A DNA stretch of 64,000 nucleotides from positions 310,001 through 374,000 of the forward strand of contig CAWICV010000012.1 of the NCBI GenBank assembly GCA_963834705.1. The letters are read 5' to 3'. Positions within the stretch are counted from its first letter, which is position 1; each line of letters begins with the position of its first letter. The DNA comes from RYN-230 sp963834705 (GTDB lineage: Bacteria > Actinomycetota > Actinomycetes > Streptosporangiales > Streptosporangiaceae). Positions 42,492 to 51,904 of the stretch are shown here, one piece after another. A model generated the notes under the pieces. The model had not been told where the DNA came from and did no database searches. It saw nothing but the letters and a program-made list of their open reading frames with translations. Position numbers and translations under genes: made by a program.

Positions 42492-44761
42492 CTAGGCCAG
42501 CGCGGCCAGTACCTGGGCGGCAATCTTGCCGCGGATGCGGGACCCGCCGACCGGCCCACCGGACGCGTCCACCACGTAGAACACGTCCACCGCCTCCGCG
42601 CCCAGGGTCTCCACCCGGGCGGCCCGCACGTCCAGGCCGCAGTCACCGAGCGCCCGCCCGATCCGCCAGAGCAGGCCGGGCGCATCGTGCGCGCGGACCT
42701 CGACCACCGTCGCGGTGCGCGACGCGTCGTCCAGCAGGGTGACCTTGGGCGGCGCGACCGGGACCGGGAGCGGCGCCTCCCGGTAGGCGCGCATCCGCCG
42801 CTCCAGCCGCTCGGCCACGTCCAGCCGCCCCTCCAGGGCCCGGCGCAGGTCGCTGCTGACCAGGTCGGCGTCCGGCGGGTCACCGAACTCCGGCGCCACG
42901 GCGAACGCGGCCACCGCCATCGCGCCGTGCGAGGTGGCGTTGGCCGAACGCACCGCCAGCCGGTGCGAGGCCAGCACGCCGGCCGCCTGCCAGAGCAGCC
43001 CAGGGCGGTCCGGAGCCACCATGGTCACCTCGGAGCCGGTGACCCGGGCCGCGGGGCCGCCCTGCTCGGCCAGGGCGGCCTGATCGGGCCGCAGCGGCAG
43101 CGGCTCCGGCGGCGGCTCGCCCGCCAGCCGTGACTCGACCCGCCGGACCAGGTCGCCAACCAGGCCTTCTTTCCAGGCGTTCCACGCGGCTGGCCCAGTG
43201 GCCAGGCCGTCCGCGATGGCCAGCGCGTGCAGCAGTTCGAGCAGCGGCCGGCCACCGACCACGGCAGCCACCTGGGACACGGTGACCGGGTCGTCCAGGT
43301 CGCGCCGGGTCGCGGTCTGCGGCAGCAGCAGGTGGTGCCGGACCGCGCCGGCCACCAGCTCGGCGTCGGGCGGCCCCAGCCCGACCCGCCGGGCCACGTC
43401 CCGGGCCACCACTTCCCCGGTGATCCGGTGGTCCCCGGGCCAGCCTTTGCCGATGTCGTGCAGCAGCGCGGATAGCAACAGCAGGTCAGGCCGGGCCACG
43501 TCGCGGGTCAGCACGGCCGACCGGACGGCCGCCTCGACCAGGTGCCGGTCCACGGTGTAGGTGTGCAGCGGGTTGCGCTGCGGCCGGTTCCGCACCCGGT
43601 CCCAGTCCGGCAGCAGGCTGGCCACCAGGCCCTCCTGGTCCAGCGCCTCCCACACCGGGACGGTGGCCGGGCCGGCCCGAGCAGCGCGATCAGCGCGTCC
43701 CTGGCCTCCGGCGGCCAGGGCACCGGCAGCGGTGGGCAGTCGGCCAGCCGGGCCAGCGTGCGCGGCGCCAGCGCCAGCCCGGCCTGGGCGGCCGCGGCCG
43801 CCGCGCGCAGCGGCAGCGCCGGGTCGGTGGCCGGATCCGCGGCCCGGGCCAGCACCACCTCGCCGTCCTGCTCGACCAGGCCGTCAGCCAGCGGGCGGCG
43901 TTGCGCCTTGCCCCGCCGCCGGCCGCCCCGGCTGCGCTGCGCCTGGCGGAACGCCTGGTCCACCGAGTAGGCCACGGCCCGGCCGGCGGCGGCCAGGTGG
44001 CGCATGAGCGCGTCCGCGTCCAGCAGGCCGAGGACCCGGGCCACCTCGTCCTGCTCCTGCAGCACGAGCCGGTCGGTGGGCCGGCCGGTGATGTCGTGCA
44101 GCGCGTGCCGCGCGTCCATGATCGACTCGTAGGCGGCGCGGACCCGCGGCCCCGGTCCCGGTGCCACCCAGGCGGCCGCGATGGCCTGGATGGCGTGCAC
44201 GTCACGGAGCCCGCCCCGGGCCTCCTTGAGATCGGGCTCGAGCAGGAAAGCGAGCTCACCGCTGCGCTCGGCCCGCTCCACGTGCAGCGCCTGCAGCTCG
44301 GCCAGCCGGGAGCCGGCCGAGGCGCGCCAGTCCTCCAGGGCGCCGACCCGCAGCGCGCTGGTCAGCTCCGGGTCGCCGGCCACGTGCCGGGCGTAGAGCA
44401 GGCCGAGCGCCACCTTGAGGTCTTTCCTGGCCACCTTGCGGGCTTCGCTGGTGGTGCGCACGGCATGATCCAGCCGGGTGCCCGAGTCCCAGATCGGGTA
44501 CCAGATCCGGTCGGCCATGGCCGCGATGGCCTTGCGGTCCCCGTGCTGCAGTCCACTGTGCAGCAGCAGCACGTCCAGGTCGCTGCCGGGCAGCAGTTCC
44601 CGGCGCCCGTAGCCGCCCACCGCGACCAGCGCGACACCGGGCTCCGCACCGAGCAGGGTGGCCAGCCAGCGGTCCGTCTCCGCGCTGCGCCGGACCCGGT
44701 CGCTGGCGAAGGAGGTCAGCGGTGGCCCCGGGGAGTGGGAACGGGCAGCGGGCGCGGACAT
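42492..44761 (-). CDS. glnD: PII uridylyltransferase GlnD, interrupted by a frameshift
   Basis: The enzyme modifies the PII protein according to glutamine. The N-terminal part (from 44761) has the nucleotidyltransferase motif VGGYGRRELLPGSDLDVLLL near 49-68. The second part has the HD domain ALLHDIGKGWPGDHRITGE and two ACT domains. The two parts are in different frames, and the junction is at 43676-43678, where CCC stands in place of the CCCC needed to read LLGAGPATVPVWEALDQ. A whole gene would encode about 757 residues. Either the copy is inactive or one base was lost in sequencing. It follows glnB by 8 bp. Confidence 0.88.
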
Positions 44762-44769
44762 TACCCGGG

Positions 44770-45108
44770 CTAGAGCGCGCCCGGGCCGCGCTCGCCGGTG
44801 CGCACCCGCACCACTGTGTCCACCGCGGTGGCCCAGACCTTCCCATCGCCGATCCGGCCGGTCTGTGCCGCCTTGACGATCACCCCGATCAGGTCGTCCG
44901 CGTCCTCATCGTCGCACAGCACCTCCAGCCGGACTTTGGGCACCAGATCGACCTGGTATTCGGCGCCCCGGTAGACCTCGGTGTGGCCGCGCTGCCGGCC
45001 GTAGCCGCTGGCCTCGCTCACGGTCATCCCATGGACGCCAAAGGCCTGCAGCGCCGCCTTCACCTCGTCCAGCTTGAACGGCTTGATTACGGCAGTGATG
45101 AGCTTCAT
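44770..45108 (-). CDS. glnB: Nitrogen regulatory protein PII
   Basis: A 112-residue trimeric signal protein that binds ATP/ADP and 2-oxoglutarate. MKLITAVIKPFKLDEVKAAL is the N-terminus, and the T-loop EVYRGAEYQVDLVPK contains the modification Tyr51. The C-terminal GRIGDGKVWATAVDTVVRVRTGE is the B- and C-loop region. In many actinomycetes the gene order is amtB-glnK-glnD. Here ftsY precedes and no ammonium transporter gene is present, so the target of this PII is not encoded locally. Confidence 0.95.
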   Translation of the reverse strand: MKLITAVIKPFKLDEVKAALQAFGVHGMTVSEASGYGRQRGHTEVYRGAEYQVDLVPKVRLEVLCDDEDADDLIGVIVKAAQTGRIGDGKVWATAVDTVVRVRTGERGPGAL

Positions 45109-45243
45109 CCGTCCACCTTCTCGGGGCACCCAGTCCTGTGCCGACCCTCTGCCCAGGGCGTTTCGCCCGCCCACCCGCAGTGTTTCGGCGGCGTGAAAGA
45201 CGGGGGTCAGATGTTACGGGGACGTTTCTGTCCTGGTGAACCG

Positions 45244-46416
45244 CTAGTCGGAGAGGATGGCGTCCACGAACGTGTCCGGCTCGAACGGAGCCAGGTCGTC
45301 CATCCCCTCGCCCAGGCCGACCAGCTTGACCGGCACGCCGAGCTCGCGCTGCACCTGGAACACGATGCCGCCCTTGGCCGTGCCGTCCAGCTTGGTCAGC
45401 ACGATCCCGGTCACGTCCACCGCCTCCGCGAACACCCGGGCCTGGCGCAGCCCATTCTGCCCGGTGGTGGCGTCCAGCACGAGCAGGACCTCGTCCACGG
45501 TGGCCTTCTTCTCGATCACCCGCTTGATCTTGCCCAGCTCGTCCATCAGGCCGGTCTTGGTGTGCAGCCGCCCGGCGGTGTCCACGATGACGCAGCCGGC
45601 CCGCTGGCCGATGCCGGTGCTGACAGCCTCGAACGCCACGCTGGCCGGGTCCGCACCTTCCTTGTCGGAGCGGACGGTCGGGGCACCGATCCGGTTGCCC
45701 CAGGTCTGCAGCTGGTCGGCGGCCGCGGCCCGGAACGTGTCGGCCGCGCCGAGCAGCACCGTCTCGCCCTCGCCGATCAGGGCCCGGCCGAGCTTGCCGC
45801 ACACGGTGGTCTTGCCGGTGCCGTTGACCCCCACGATCAGTACGACCGCGGGCCGGTCGCCGTGCGGCGCGGTGTGCAGGGTGCGGTCGGTGTCCGCGCC
45901 GAGCTGGATGATCAGCTCGGCGCGCAGCATGCCGCGCACCTCATCGGGGTTCCGGGTGCCGGTCACCTTGACCTGGGTTCTGAGTTCCTCGACGACCTGC
46001 CGGGACGGCGCGACGCCCATGTCCGCGGTGATCAGCGTGTCCTCGATCTCTTCCCAGGCGGCGTCGTCCAGGACGTCCCGGGAGAGCAGGGCGAGTAGCA
46101 CCGAACCGAAGCCGCCGCGGGAGGCGGCCAGCCGCCCGCGCAGCCGCGCCAGACGGCCGCGCAGCGGGGCAGGCGCGGGTTCCACCGGGGCCTGCCCGGC
46201 GGCGGGCGGCAGCACCTCCTCCACCCCGGGGGTCGCGGTGGGCACGTCCTGGCCGGGCGGCGCGGCGGTCCGCTGCCCGTCCGGCGGGCCAGGCGGCACG
46301 GTGGGCGGCGCGGGCGGCGCGCTGACCCGGCGGCCGCCCGGGCGCACCAGCAGCGCCGTCCCCGCCCCGGCGACGAGCAGGATGAAGATCAAGCCAAGGA
46401 TGATCGCGAGTTCCAT
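45244..46416 (-). CDS. ftsY: Signal recognition particle receptor FtsY
   Basis: A 390-residue SRP receptor GTPase. An N-terminal hydrophobic segment (about 3-24, IILGLIFILLVAGAGTALLV) anchors it in the membrane, as in other actinobacteria. A Pro/Gly-rich linker (30-80) leads to the NG domain with GVNGTGKTTVCGKLG near 195, DTAGRLHTKTGLMDE near 285 and TKLDGTAKGGIVFQ near 345. It pairs with Ffh to deliver ribosomes to the translocon. It is separated from smc by 65 bp. Confidence 0.95.
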   Translation of the reverse strand: MELAIILGLIFILLVAGAGTALLVRPGGRRVSAPPAPPTVPPGPPDGQRTAAPPGQDVPTATPGVEEVLPPAAGQAPVEPAPAPLRGRLARLRGRLAASRGGFGSVLLALLSRDVLDDAAWEEIEDTLITADMGVAPSRQVVEELRTQVKVTGTRNPDEVRGMLRAELIIQLGADTDRTLHTAPHGDRPAVVLIVGVNGTGKTTVCGKLGRALIGEGETVLLGAADTFRAAAADQLQTWGNRIGAPTVRSDKEGADPASVAFEAVSTGIGQRAGCVIVDTAGRLHTKTGLMDELGKIKRVIEKKATVDEVLLVLDATTGQNGLRQARVFAEAVDVTGIVLTKLDGTAKGGIVFQVQRELGVPVKLVGLGEGMDDLAPFEPDTFVDAILSD

Positions 46417-46481
46417 AACGGCCCCAGTCTGGCAGACACTCCAGCCGGGCTAATCCCCCGTCTGCGGTGGCTCATGCCGGT

Positions 46482-49400
46482 TCAGGCGGATTCGCGCTCA
46501 CGCAGCCGCTGACTGACCACGGTGGACACCCCGTCGCCGCGCATGCTGATGCCGTACAGCGCGTCGGCGATCTCCATGGTGCGCTTCTGGTGCGTGATGA
46601 TCAGCAGCTGGGAGACCGAGCGCAGCTCTTCAAAGATGTGCAGCAGGCGCTGCATGTTGGTGTCGTCCAGGGCCGCCTCGACCTCGTCGAGGACGTAGAA
46701 CGGGGACGGCCGGGCCATGAAGATGGCCAGCAGGAACGCGATCGCGGTGAGCGAGCGCTCGCCGCCGGACAGCAGCGACATCCGCTTGACCTTCTTGCCC
46801 GGCGGCCGGGCCTCGAAGTCGATGCCGGTGGCCAGGATGTCGTCCGGGTCGGTGAGGATCAGCCGGCCCTCGCCGCCCGGGAACAGCCGGCCGAAGATCC
46901 CCTCGAACTCACGGGCGGTGTCCTCGAAGGCGGACGCGAACACTTCCTGCACCCGGTCGTCCACCTCTTTGACCACGGTCAGCAGGTCACGGCGGGTCTT
47001 CTTGAGGTCCTCGAGCTGGGTGTTCAGGAACGTGTGCCGTTCCTCCAGCGCGGCGAACTCCTCCAGCGCCAGCGGGTTCACCTTGCCCAGCTGGTCGAGC
47101 TGGCGCTGTGCCGTGGCGGCCCGGCGCTCCTGCTCGGCCCGGACGTACGGGATGGTCAGCTGCTCGGTGCCGGCCAGCACCGGCTGCTGCTCGCTCTGCG
47201 GCTCGCTGCCGTTGGCCGGCCCGCTCCCATTGGCCGGCCCGCTCCCATTGGGCGGCCCGCTGCCATTGGCCGGCCCGCTGCCATTGGGCGGCCCGCTGCC
47301 GTTCGCCGGCCCGCTGCCATTCGCCGGGGCGCTGCCGTTCACCGGGGCGGCCTCGTTACCGCGGCCCTCAGCAGCATCCTGGGCGACCGCAGGCGCGGCC
47401 GGGCCGGGACCACCTGCTGCCGGGTCGGCGCCGCTCTCAGCGCCGTTCGCGGGCCGGCTGGCGGGCGGCTCCGGCGCGGCCAGCGGGACCGGCACGCCCG
47501 GGCCGTACTCGGCGATCAGCGCCTCGGCGGCCACGCCGAACTCGTCGGCCGAGCGGGCGGCCAGCTGCTCCAGGCGCATCCGGCGCTCGGCCCGGGCCAT
47601 CTCGGTGCCGTGCGCGGCGTCCACCACGCGATCGAACTCGGCGGCCAGGTCGCGGACCGCGGCCCGGACCTCCTTTAGCGCCACCGCGCGGCCTTTGCTG
47701 GCCTGCTCGGCCGCCTGGCGCTGCTCGGCCGCCGCGGCCAGCGACTCGGTGAGCCGGGCCAGGGCTAGGGCGGCGCCCTCGGCCACCGCCTTGGCCGTTG
47801 TGGCCTGGCGGGCCCGCCGCACCCGGCGGCCGGCGGCCTGCTGGGCCGCCTGGCGTTCCGCGGCGGCCGTGGCGACCAGGGCATCGGCCCGGCCGGCGAT
47901 GGCCCGCAGCCGCTCTTCGGCCGTCCTGACCTCCAGCCGGGCGTCCATCTCGGCGTTGCGCCCGGCGCTGACTGCCGCGGCCAGCGCGTCCCGGTCGGCG
48001 GCGGGCTCGTCCCCGGCCGGCTCCGCGTCCGCCGGCCCGGGCTGGGCCGGCTCGGCCGGGCCGGCCAGCCCTTCGGCCGCGACCAGGCTGGTCTCGAGCT
48101 CGCTGACCGAAGCGGCCCCGGCTTCCTGCGCGCGCTGCGCCTTGGCGATGGCCGCCTCCAGCCGCTGCGCTTCCTCCCGGGCGGCGCGCGCCGCGCCACC
48201 TAGCCGGCCCAGCCGGCCAGAGATCTCCGCGGCGGCCGCGTCGGCCTGCTGGATCCTGGCCTGGGCCGCGGCCATCACCTCGCGGGCCTCGTCCTCGCTG
48301 GCCACCGCGTCGGCCAGGTCGGCTGCGGCCTGCTCGCCGCGGCGGGCCACCTCGTCCAGCCCGGCGGCGGCCTCGTCGGCCACTCCGCGCAGGGTGAACT
48401 CGCTCGGTGCCTTGGCCGATCCGCCGGACGCCCAGTGTGCGCCGAGCAGGTCACCCTGCCGGGTCACCACCCGCAGCTCCGGGTGGGCCCGGACCAGGTC
48501 CTGGGCCTGGCCGAGATCCGCGGCGACCAGCACGCCGGCCAGCAGGCTGGCCAGCGCGGCGGCCAGTTCCGCCGGGCCGCGCACCAGGTCGAGCGCGGGC
48601 TGCACACCGTCCGGGAGCTGTACACCGGGAGGCAGGGCCGGACCAGCGGGTAGCTCCGACGCGATGACCAGGGCGGCACTGCCCGCGTCCTGGCCCTGCA
48701 GCGTCTCCAGGATGGCCACCGCGGCGGCCAGGCCAGACACCGCCACCGCGTCGGCCGCGCTGCCCAGCGCGGCGGCGATCGCCTCCTGCGCCCCGTCGGC
48801 CACGGTGACCAGCTCGGCCACCGCGCCGAGCACGCCGCCGAACCGGTCCGGCTCACCGAGCAGGGCGGCCGACGCGTCCTTGCCGGGGCGCAGCGCGTGC
48901 ACTCCCTCGCGCAGCGCCTGCACCCGGGCGGTCAGCGCGGCCTGCTCGGCGCTGGTTTCCCGCTCGGCCGCGCGCAGCTCGCTGACCCGGGCCGAGGCGG
49001 CGCTCAGCTTGGCCGCGGCCTGCTCGTGCTCCCAGGCCAGCCCGGTCCGGTCGTCGTCCCGCCCAGCGCAGGCGTCCTGCAGCTCCTCGTATTCGCGTTC
49101 CGCCTGGCCGGCCCGGTCCCGGGCCGACTCGAACGCCTCGGCCAGCCGGCCAGCCTCCTCGGCGGCGGCGGCCGCCTTGCTCCGGGCCGCCTCGACCTGG
49201 GCGCGCAGCCGGGCCAGCTGCTCCGCCCGCTTGGCCTCGGCCCGGGCGGCGAGGGCCAGCCGGCGTTCCTCCCCGGCCAGCGCGGCCTCGGCCGCGCCGC
49301 GCTCCGCGGTCGCGGTGGCCAGCTGCTCGCGCGCGGTCTCCAGCCGCTCGCCGAGCACCGCCTCCTGCTCGCGCAGCGCTTCCGCTTCCAGCTCCAGCTC

Positions 49401-50384
49401 GTCCGGGTCCCGGCCCGGGCGCACCGCGTCCGGCTGTGCCACCAGGTGGGCGTGCCGCTCCTGGGCCAGGCTGGCCACCCCGCGGAGACGTTCCGACAGA
49501 GCGGACAGCGCGAACCAGGCCTCCTGGGCGGCGGCCAGCCGGGGCGCGTGCTGCTGCTCGTCGCCGTCCAGCTCGGCCTCGCGCTGCCGGGCCTGGGCCA
49601 GGGTGCGCTCCAGCTCGGCCCGGCGGGCCAGCGCGGCGGCCTCGTCGGTCTCGTCCCGTTCCAGCGCGGCCGCCCCAGTGACGTAGTCGTCGGCGAGCAG
49701 CCGGAGCCGGGCGTCGCGCAAGTCGGCCTGGATGACCGCGGCCTTGCGGGCGATCGCGGCCTGGCGGCCGAGCGGCTTGAGGCGGCGGCGCAGTTCCGCG
49801 GTCAGGTCGACCAGCCGGGTCAGGTTGACCTGCATGGCTTCCAGCTTGCGCAGCGCCTTTTCCTTGCGGCGGCGGTGCTTGAGCACGCCCGCCGCCTCCT
49901 CGATCAGCGCCCGGCGGGCCTCCGGCCCGGCGTGCAGCACCTGGTCCAGCTGGCCCTGGCCGACGATCACGTGCATCTCCCGGCCCAGGCCGGAGTCGGA
50001 CAGCAGTTCCTGTACGTCGAGCAGGCGGCAGTGGTCGCCGTTGATGAAGTACTCGCTCTGCCCGGACCGGAACAGCAGCCGGCTGATGGTGACCTCGGTG
50101 TACTCGATGGGCAGCGCACCGTCGCTGTTGTCGATGGTCAGGGTGACCTCGGCCCGGCCGAGCGGCGGCCGGGAGGCGGTCCCGGCGAAGACCACATCCT
50201 CCATCTTGCCGCCGCGCAGGGTCTTCACGCCCTGCTCGCCCATCACCCAGGAGAACGCGTCGACCACGTTGGACTTGCCCGACCCGTTGGGGCCAACGAT
50301 GCAGGTGATGCCCGGCTCGAAGCGCAGCGTGGTGGCGGACGCGAACGACTTGAACCCGCGCAGGGTGAGAGTCTTCAGGTACAC
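46482..50384 (-). CDS. smc: Chromosome segregation SMC ATPase with an NGSGP repeat insertion
   Basis: A 1300-residue protein, longer than the usual 1150-1200. Walker A is VGPNGSGKSNVVDAFSWVMGEQ near 31 (here as two motifs). Long coiled-coil arms rich in Ala, Glu and Arg flank a hinge (about 510-640, DRFGGVLGAVAELV). The C-terminal head has the signature LLSGGERSLTAIAFLLAI near 1200 and Walker B FYVLDEVEAALDD. At about 990-1075 the C-terminal arm is broken by a disordered insertion, including seven NGSGP-type repeats. Partner ScpA/ScpB genes are not in the window. Confidence 0.95.
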   Translation of the reverse strand: MYLKTLTLRGFKSFASATTLRFEPGITCIVGPNGSGKSNVVDAFSWVMGEQGVKTLRGGKMEDVVFAGTASRPPLGRAEVTLTIDNSDGALPIEYTEVTISRLLFRSGQSEYFINGDHCRLLDVQELLSDSGLGREMHVIVGQGQLDQVLHAGPEARRALIEEAAGVLKHRRRKEKALRKLEAMQVNLTRLVDLTAELRRRLKPLGRQAAIARKAAVIQADLRDARLRLLADDYVTGAAALERDETDEAAALARRAELERTLAQARQREAELDGDEQQHAPRLAAAQEAWFALSALSERLRGVASLAQERHAHLVAQPDAVRPGRDPDELELEAEALREQEAVLGERLETAREQLATATAERGAAEAALAGEERRLALAARAEAKRAEQLARLRAQVEAARSKAAAAAEEAGRLAEAFESARDRAGQAEREYEELQDACAGRDDDRTGLAWEHEQAAAKLSAASARVSELRAAERETSAEQAALTARVQALREGVHALRPGKDASAALLGEPDRFGGVLGAVAELVTVADGAQEAIAAALGSAADAVAVSGLAAAVAILETLQGQDAGSAALVIASELPAGPALPPGVQLPDGVQPALDLVRGPAELAAALASLLAGVLVAADLGQAQDLVRAHPELRVVTRQGDLLGAHWASGGSAKAPSEFTLRGVADEAAAGLDEVARRGEQAAADLADAVASEDEAREVMAAAQARIQQADAAAAEISGRLGRLGGAARAAREEAQRLEAAIAKAQRAQEAGAASVSELETSLVAAEGLAGPAEPAQPGPADAEPAGDEPAADRDALAAAVSAGRNAEMDARLEVRTAEERLRAIAGRADALVATAAAERQAAQQAAGRRVRRARQATTAKAVAEGAALALARLTESLAAAAEQRQAAEQASKGRAVALKEVRAAVRDLAAEFDRVVDAAHGTEMARAERRMRLEQLAARSADEFGVAAEALIAEYGPGVPVPLAAPEPPASRPANGAESGADPAAGGPGPAAPAVAQDAAEGRGNEAAPVNGSAPANGSGPANGSGPPNGSGPANGSGPPNGSGPANGSGPANGSEPQSEQQPVLAGTEQLTIPYVRAEQERRAATAQRQLDQLGKVNPLALEEFAALEERHTFLNTQLEDLKKTRRDLLTVVKEVDDRVQEVFASAFEDTAREFEGIFGRLFPGGEGRLILTDPDDILATGIDFEARPPGKKVKRMSLLSGGERSLTAIAFLLAIFMARPSPFYVLDEVEAALDDTNMQRLLHIFEELRSVSQLLIITHQKRTMEIADALYGISMRGDGVSTVVSQRLRERESA

Positions 50385-50668
50385 CTGCAGGCTCCCCTCC
50401 CCGCGATGGGCTCGATCCGCTGTGGTCCGGTCGGCGGCGGCCAGGCCAGGCGGCCGGCCGGGGCCGGCGGCGTCGCGGCGGCGCGGCGGCGCGGCGCCAG
50501 CCTGTCCGCACCTTATCGCGGTGTGCCGGCCAGGCCGGGCATTCGCGGGTTTCCCGGCAGTTCACGAGCCGGGTCCGGGCAGGCAGGCGGGCTGGGATCA
50601 GCCAAGTGACATAAGCGGCTAAAGCGACGTAACTGACGTACGAGCCGTAAGTGACCAGGCGCCAGACA
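50385..50668. other. Intergenic region between smc and a small conserved gene
   Basis: The 338-bp gap from 50385 to 50722 contains the smc promoter region and the terminator listed next. Around 50615-50655 lies AAGCGACGTAACTGACGTACGAGCCG-type sequence with short repeats of GACGTA. I saw no supported gene and no recognisable RNA. Confidence 0.4.
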
Positions 50669-50706
50669 CACGAAGAGGGACGCCGGTGTGGCGTCCCCGT
50701 TTCGTG
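50669..50706 (-). terminator. Terminator of the small coiled-coil protein gene
   Basis: A two-part stem: outer arms CACGAA and TTCGTG, inner 8-bp arms GGGACGCC (50677-50684) and GGCGTCCC (50690-50697), with a 5-nt loop. It lies 17-54 bp after the stop of the minus-strand gene at 50723. No clear U-run follows. Confidence 0.7.
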
Positions 50707-50722
50707 GTGGTAGTTCGGCGCG

Positions 50723-50917
50723 TCAGATCAGCGCCGGCTCGCGCTCCCGATCCGCAACGAGCAAGTCGTGGCCGGCTTCCGCAACCAGCGCGTCGTTCTT
50801 GTCCTGGAGCCTGACCAGCTCGGCTTCCAGGTCGCGTACTCGCTGCTGAAGGCGGCGCATCTCAGAGACCATGCGGGGATCTGGCCCGCCAACGTGGCCG
50901 AGTAGAGCCTTCGCCAT
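50723..50917 (-). CDS. Small coiled-coil protein conserved in actinobacteria
   Basis: A 64-residue protein starting MAKALLGHVGGPDPRM. Residues 18-45 form a leucine-zipper-like coiled coil (EMRRLQQRVRDLEAELVRLQ). I recall near-identical starts (MAxALLGxVGGxDPR) in many actinomycetes, without known function. The ATG at 50917 has GGAGG 11 bp upstream. An in-frame GTG-type extension to 50974 is unlikely. It has its own terminator and stands alone between smc and mutM. Confidence 0.85.
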   Translation of the reverse strand: MAKALLGHVGGPDPRMVSEMRRLQQRVRDLEAELVRLQDKNDALVAEAGHDLLVADREREPALI

Positions 50918-51022
50918 TGTAGTGGGTCCTCCACACTGAGTGACCAGGGTGGGCGCACACGCGAAGACTCGCATGAGTGCGCGCAGGTGACACTCCTAGG
51001 GTCCCACCCCGCGGGATTTCGG

Positions 51023-51901
51023 TCAAGTTGAGCGATCATGCAGGTCACGATGGCGGCGCGCGGACCGTGGCCGGGGCTGGCAACGCGGGCAGCTGTAAGC
51101 GGACCTGTTCATGAACGGATCGCGCCGGATCGGCGTGCCGCATCGCGGGCACGGTTCACCCTCCCGGCCGTATACACACAGTGACCGGGAGAAGTATCCG
51201 CTTTCTCCGTTGACGTTCACATACAGGCTGTCGAACGAGGTGCCGCCGGATTTGAGCGCATCCAGCAGCACGGCGCGGACCTCGCCCAGCGTCCGGGCCG
51301 CTTCGGCCCGGGTCAGCGTGCCGGTGGCCCGGGCCCAGTGCAGCCGGGCCCGCCACAACGCCTCGTCGGCGTAGATGTTGCCCACCCCGCTGATCAGCGA
51401 CTGGTCGAGCAGGGCCCGCTTCAGCCCGGTCCGGCGCAGCCGGAGCCGGGCCAGGAACGCCCCGTCGTCGAACGCGGCCTCCAGCGGGTCCGGCGCGATG
51501 TGCGCGATCAGCGACGGCAGTTCCGCGCCACCCTCGGTCCAGACCAGGTGGCCGAACGTCCGCTGGTCGCTGAACCTGAGGTCAGGGCCGGCATCGGTGA
51601 ACGTGAAGCGGACCCGGACGTGGCTGGACAGCGGCCGGTCCGGGGCGCCCACCAGCAACTGCCCGCTCATGCCCAGGTGGGCCAGCAGCGCATCGTCGCC
51701 CATCGGCAGCCAGAGGTACTTGCCCCGGCGCCGGGCCCCGGTGATGGTCCGGCCACGCAGCACATCCTCGAAGTCGGCCTGGCCAGCCAGGTGCCGCCGG
51801 ATGGCGCGCGGGTGCAGCACCTGGGCCTTCTCGATGGTGCGGGCCGCCAGGTGGTCCGCCAGCCCGGCCCGGACGGTCTCGACCTCGGGGAGTTCCGGCA
51901 C
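51023..51901 (-). CDS. mutM: Formamidopyrimidine-DNA glycosylase
   Basis: A 292-residue base-excision repair enzyme that removes 8-oxoguanine. The N-terminal PELPEVETVR contains catalytic Pro2 and Glu3. Lys in RRGKYLWL near 60 and the helix-two-turn-helix SLISGVGNIYADEALWRA near 165 bind DNA. The zinc finger is CVYGREGEPCPRCG ... YSCPRCQ near 243-275 (four Cys). It follows rnc by 3 bp in the conserved rpmF-rnc-mutM cluster. Confidence 0.96.
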   Translation of the reverse strand: MPELPEVETVRAGLADHLAARTIEKAQVLHPRAIRRHLAGQADFEDVLRGRTITGARRRGKYLWLPMGDDALLAHLGMSGQLLVGAPDRPLSSHVRVRFTFTDAGPDLRFSDQRTFGHLVWTEGGAELPSLIAHIAPDPLEAAFDDGAFLARLRLRRTGLKRALLDQSLISGVGNIYADEALWRARLHWARATGTLTRAEAARTLGEVRAVLLDALKSGGTSFDSLYVNVNGESGYFSRSLCVYGREGEPCPRCGTPIRRDPFMNRSAYSCPRCQPRPRSARRHRDLHDRST

Positions 51902-51904
51902 CGG

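Noticed and set aside
48897..50609. Plus-strand open frame of about 570 residues opposite smc
   Set aside because: No recognisable motifs. It exists because stops are rare antisense to Ala/Glu/Arg-rich coiled-coil codons.
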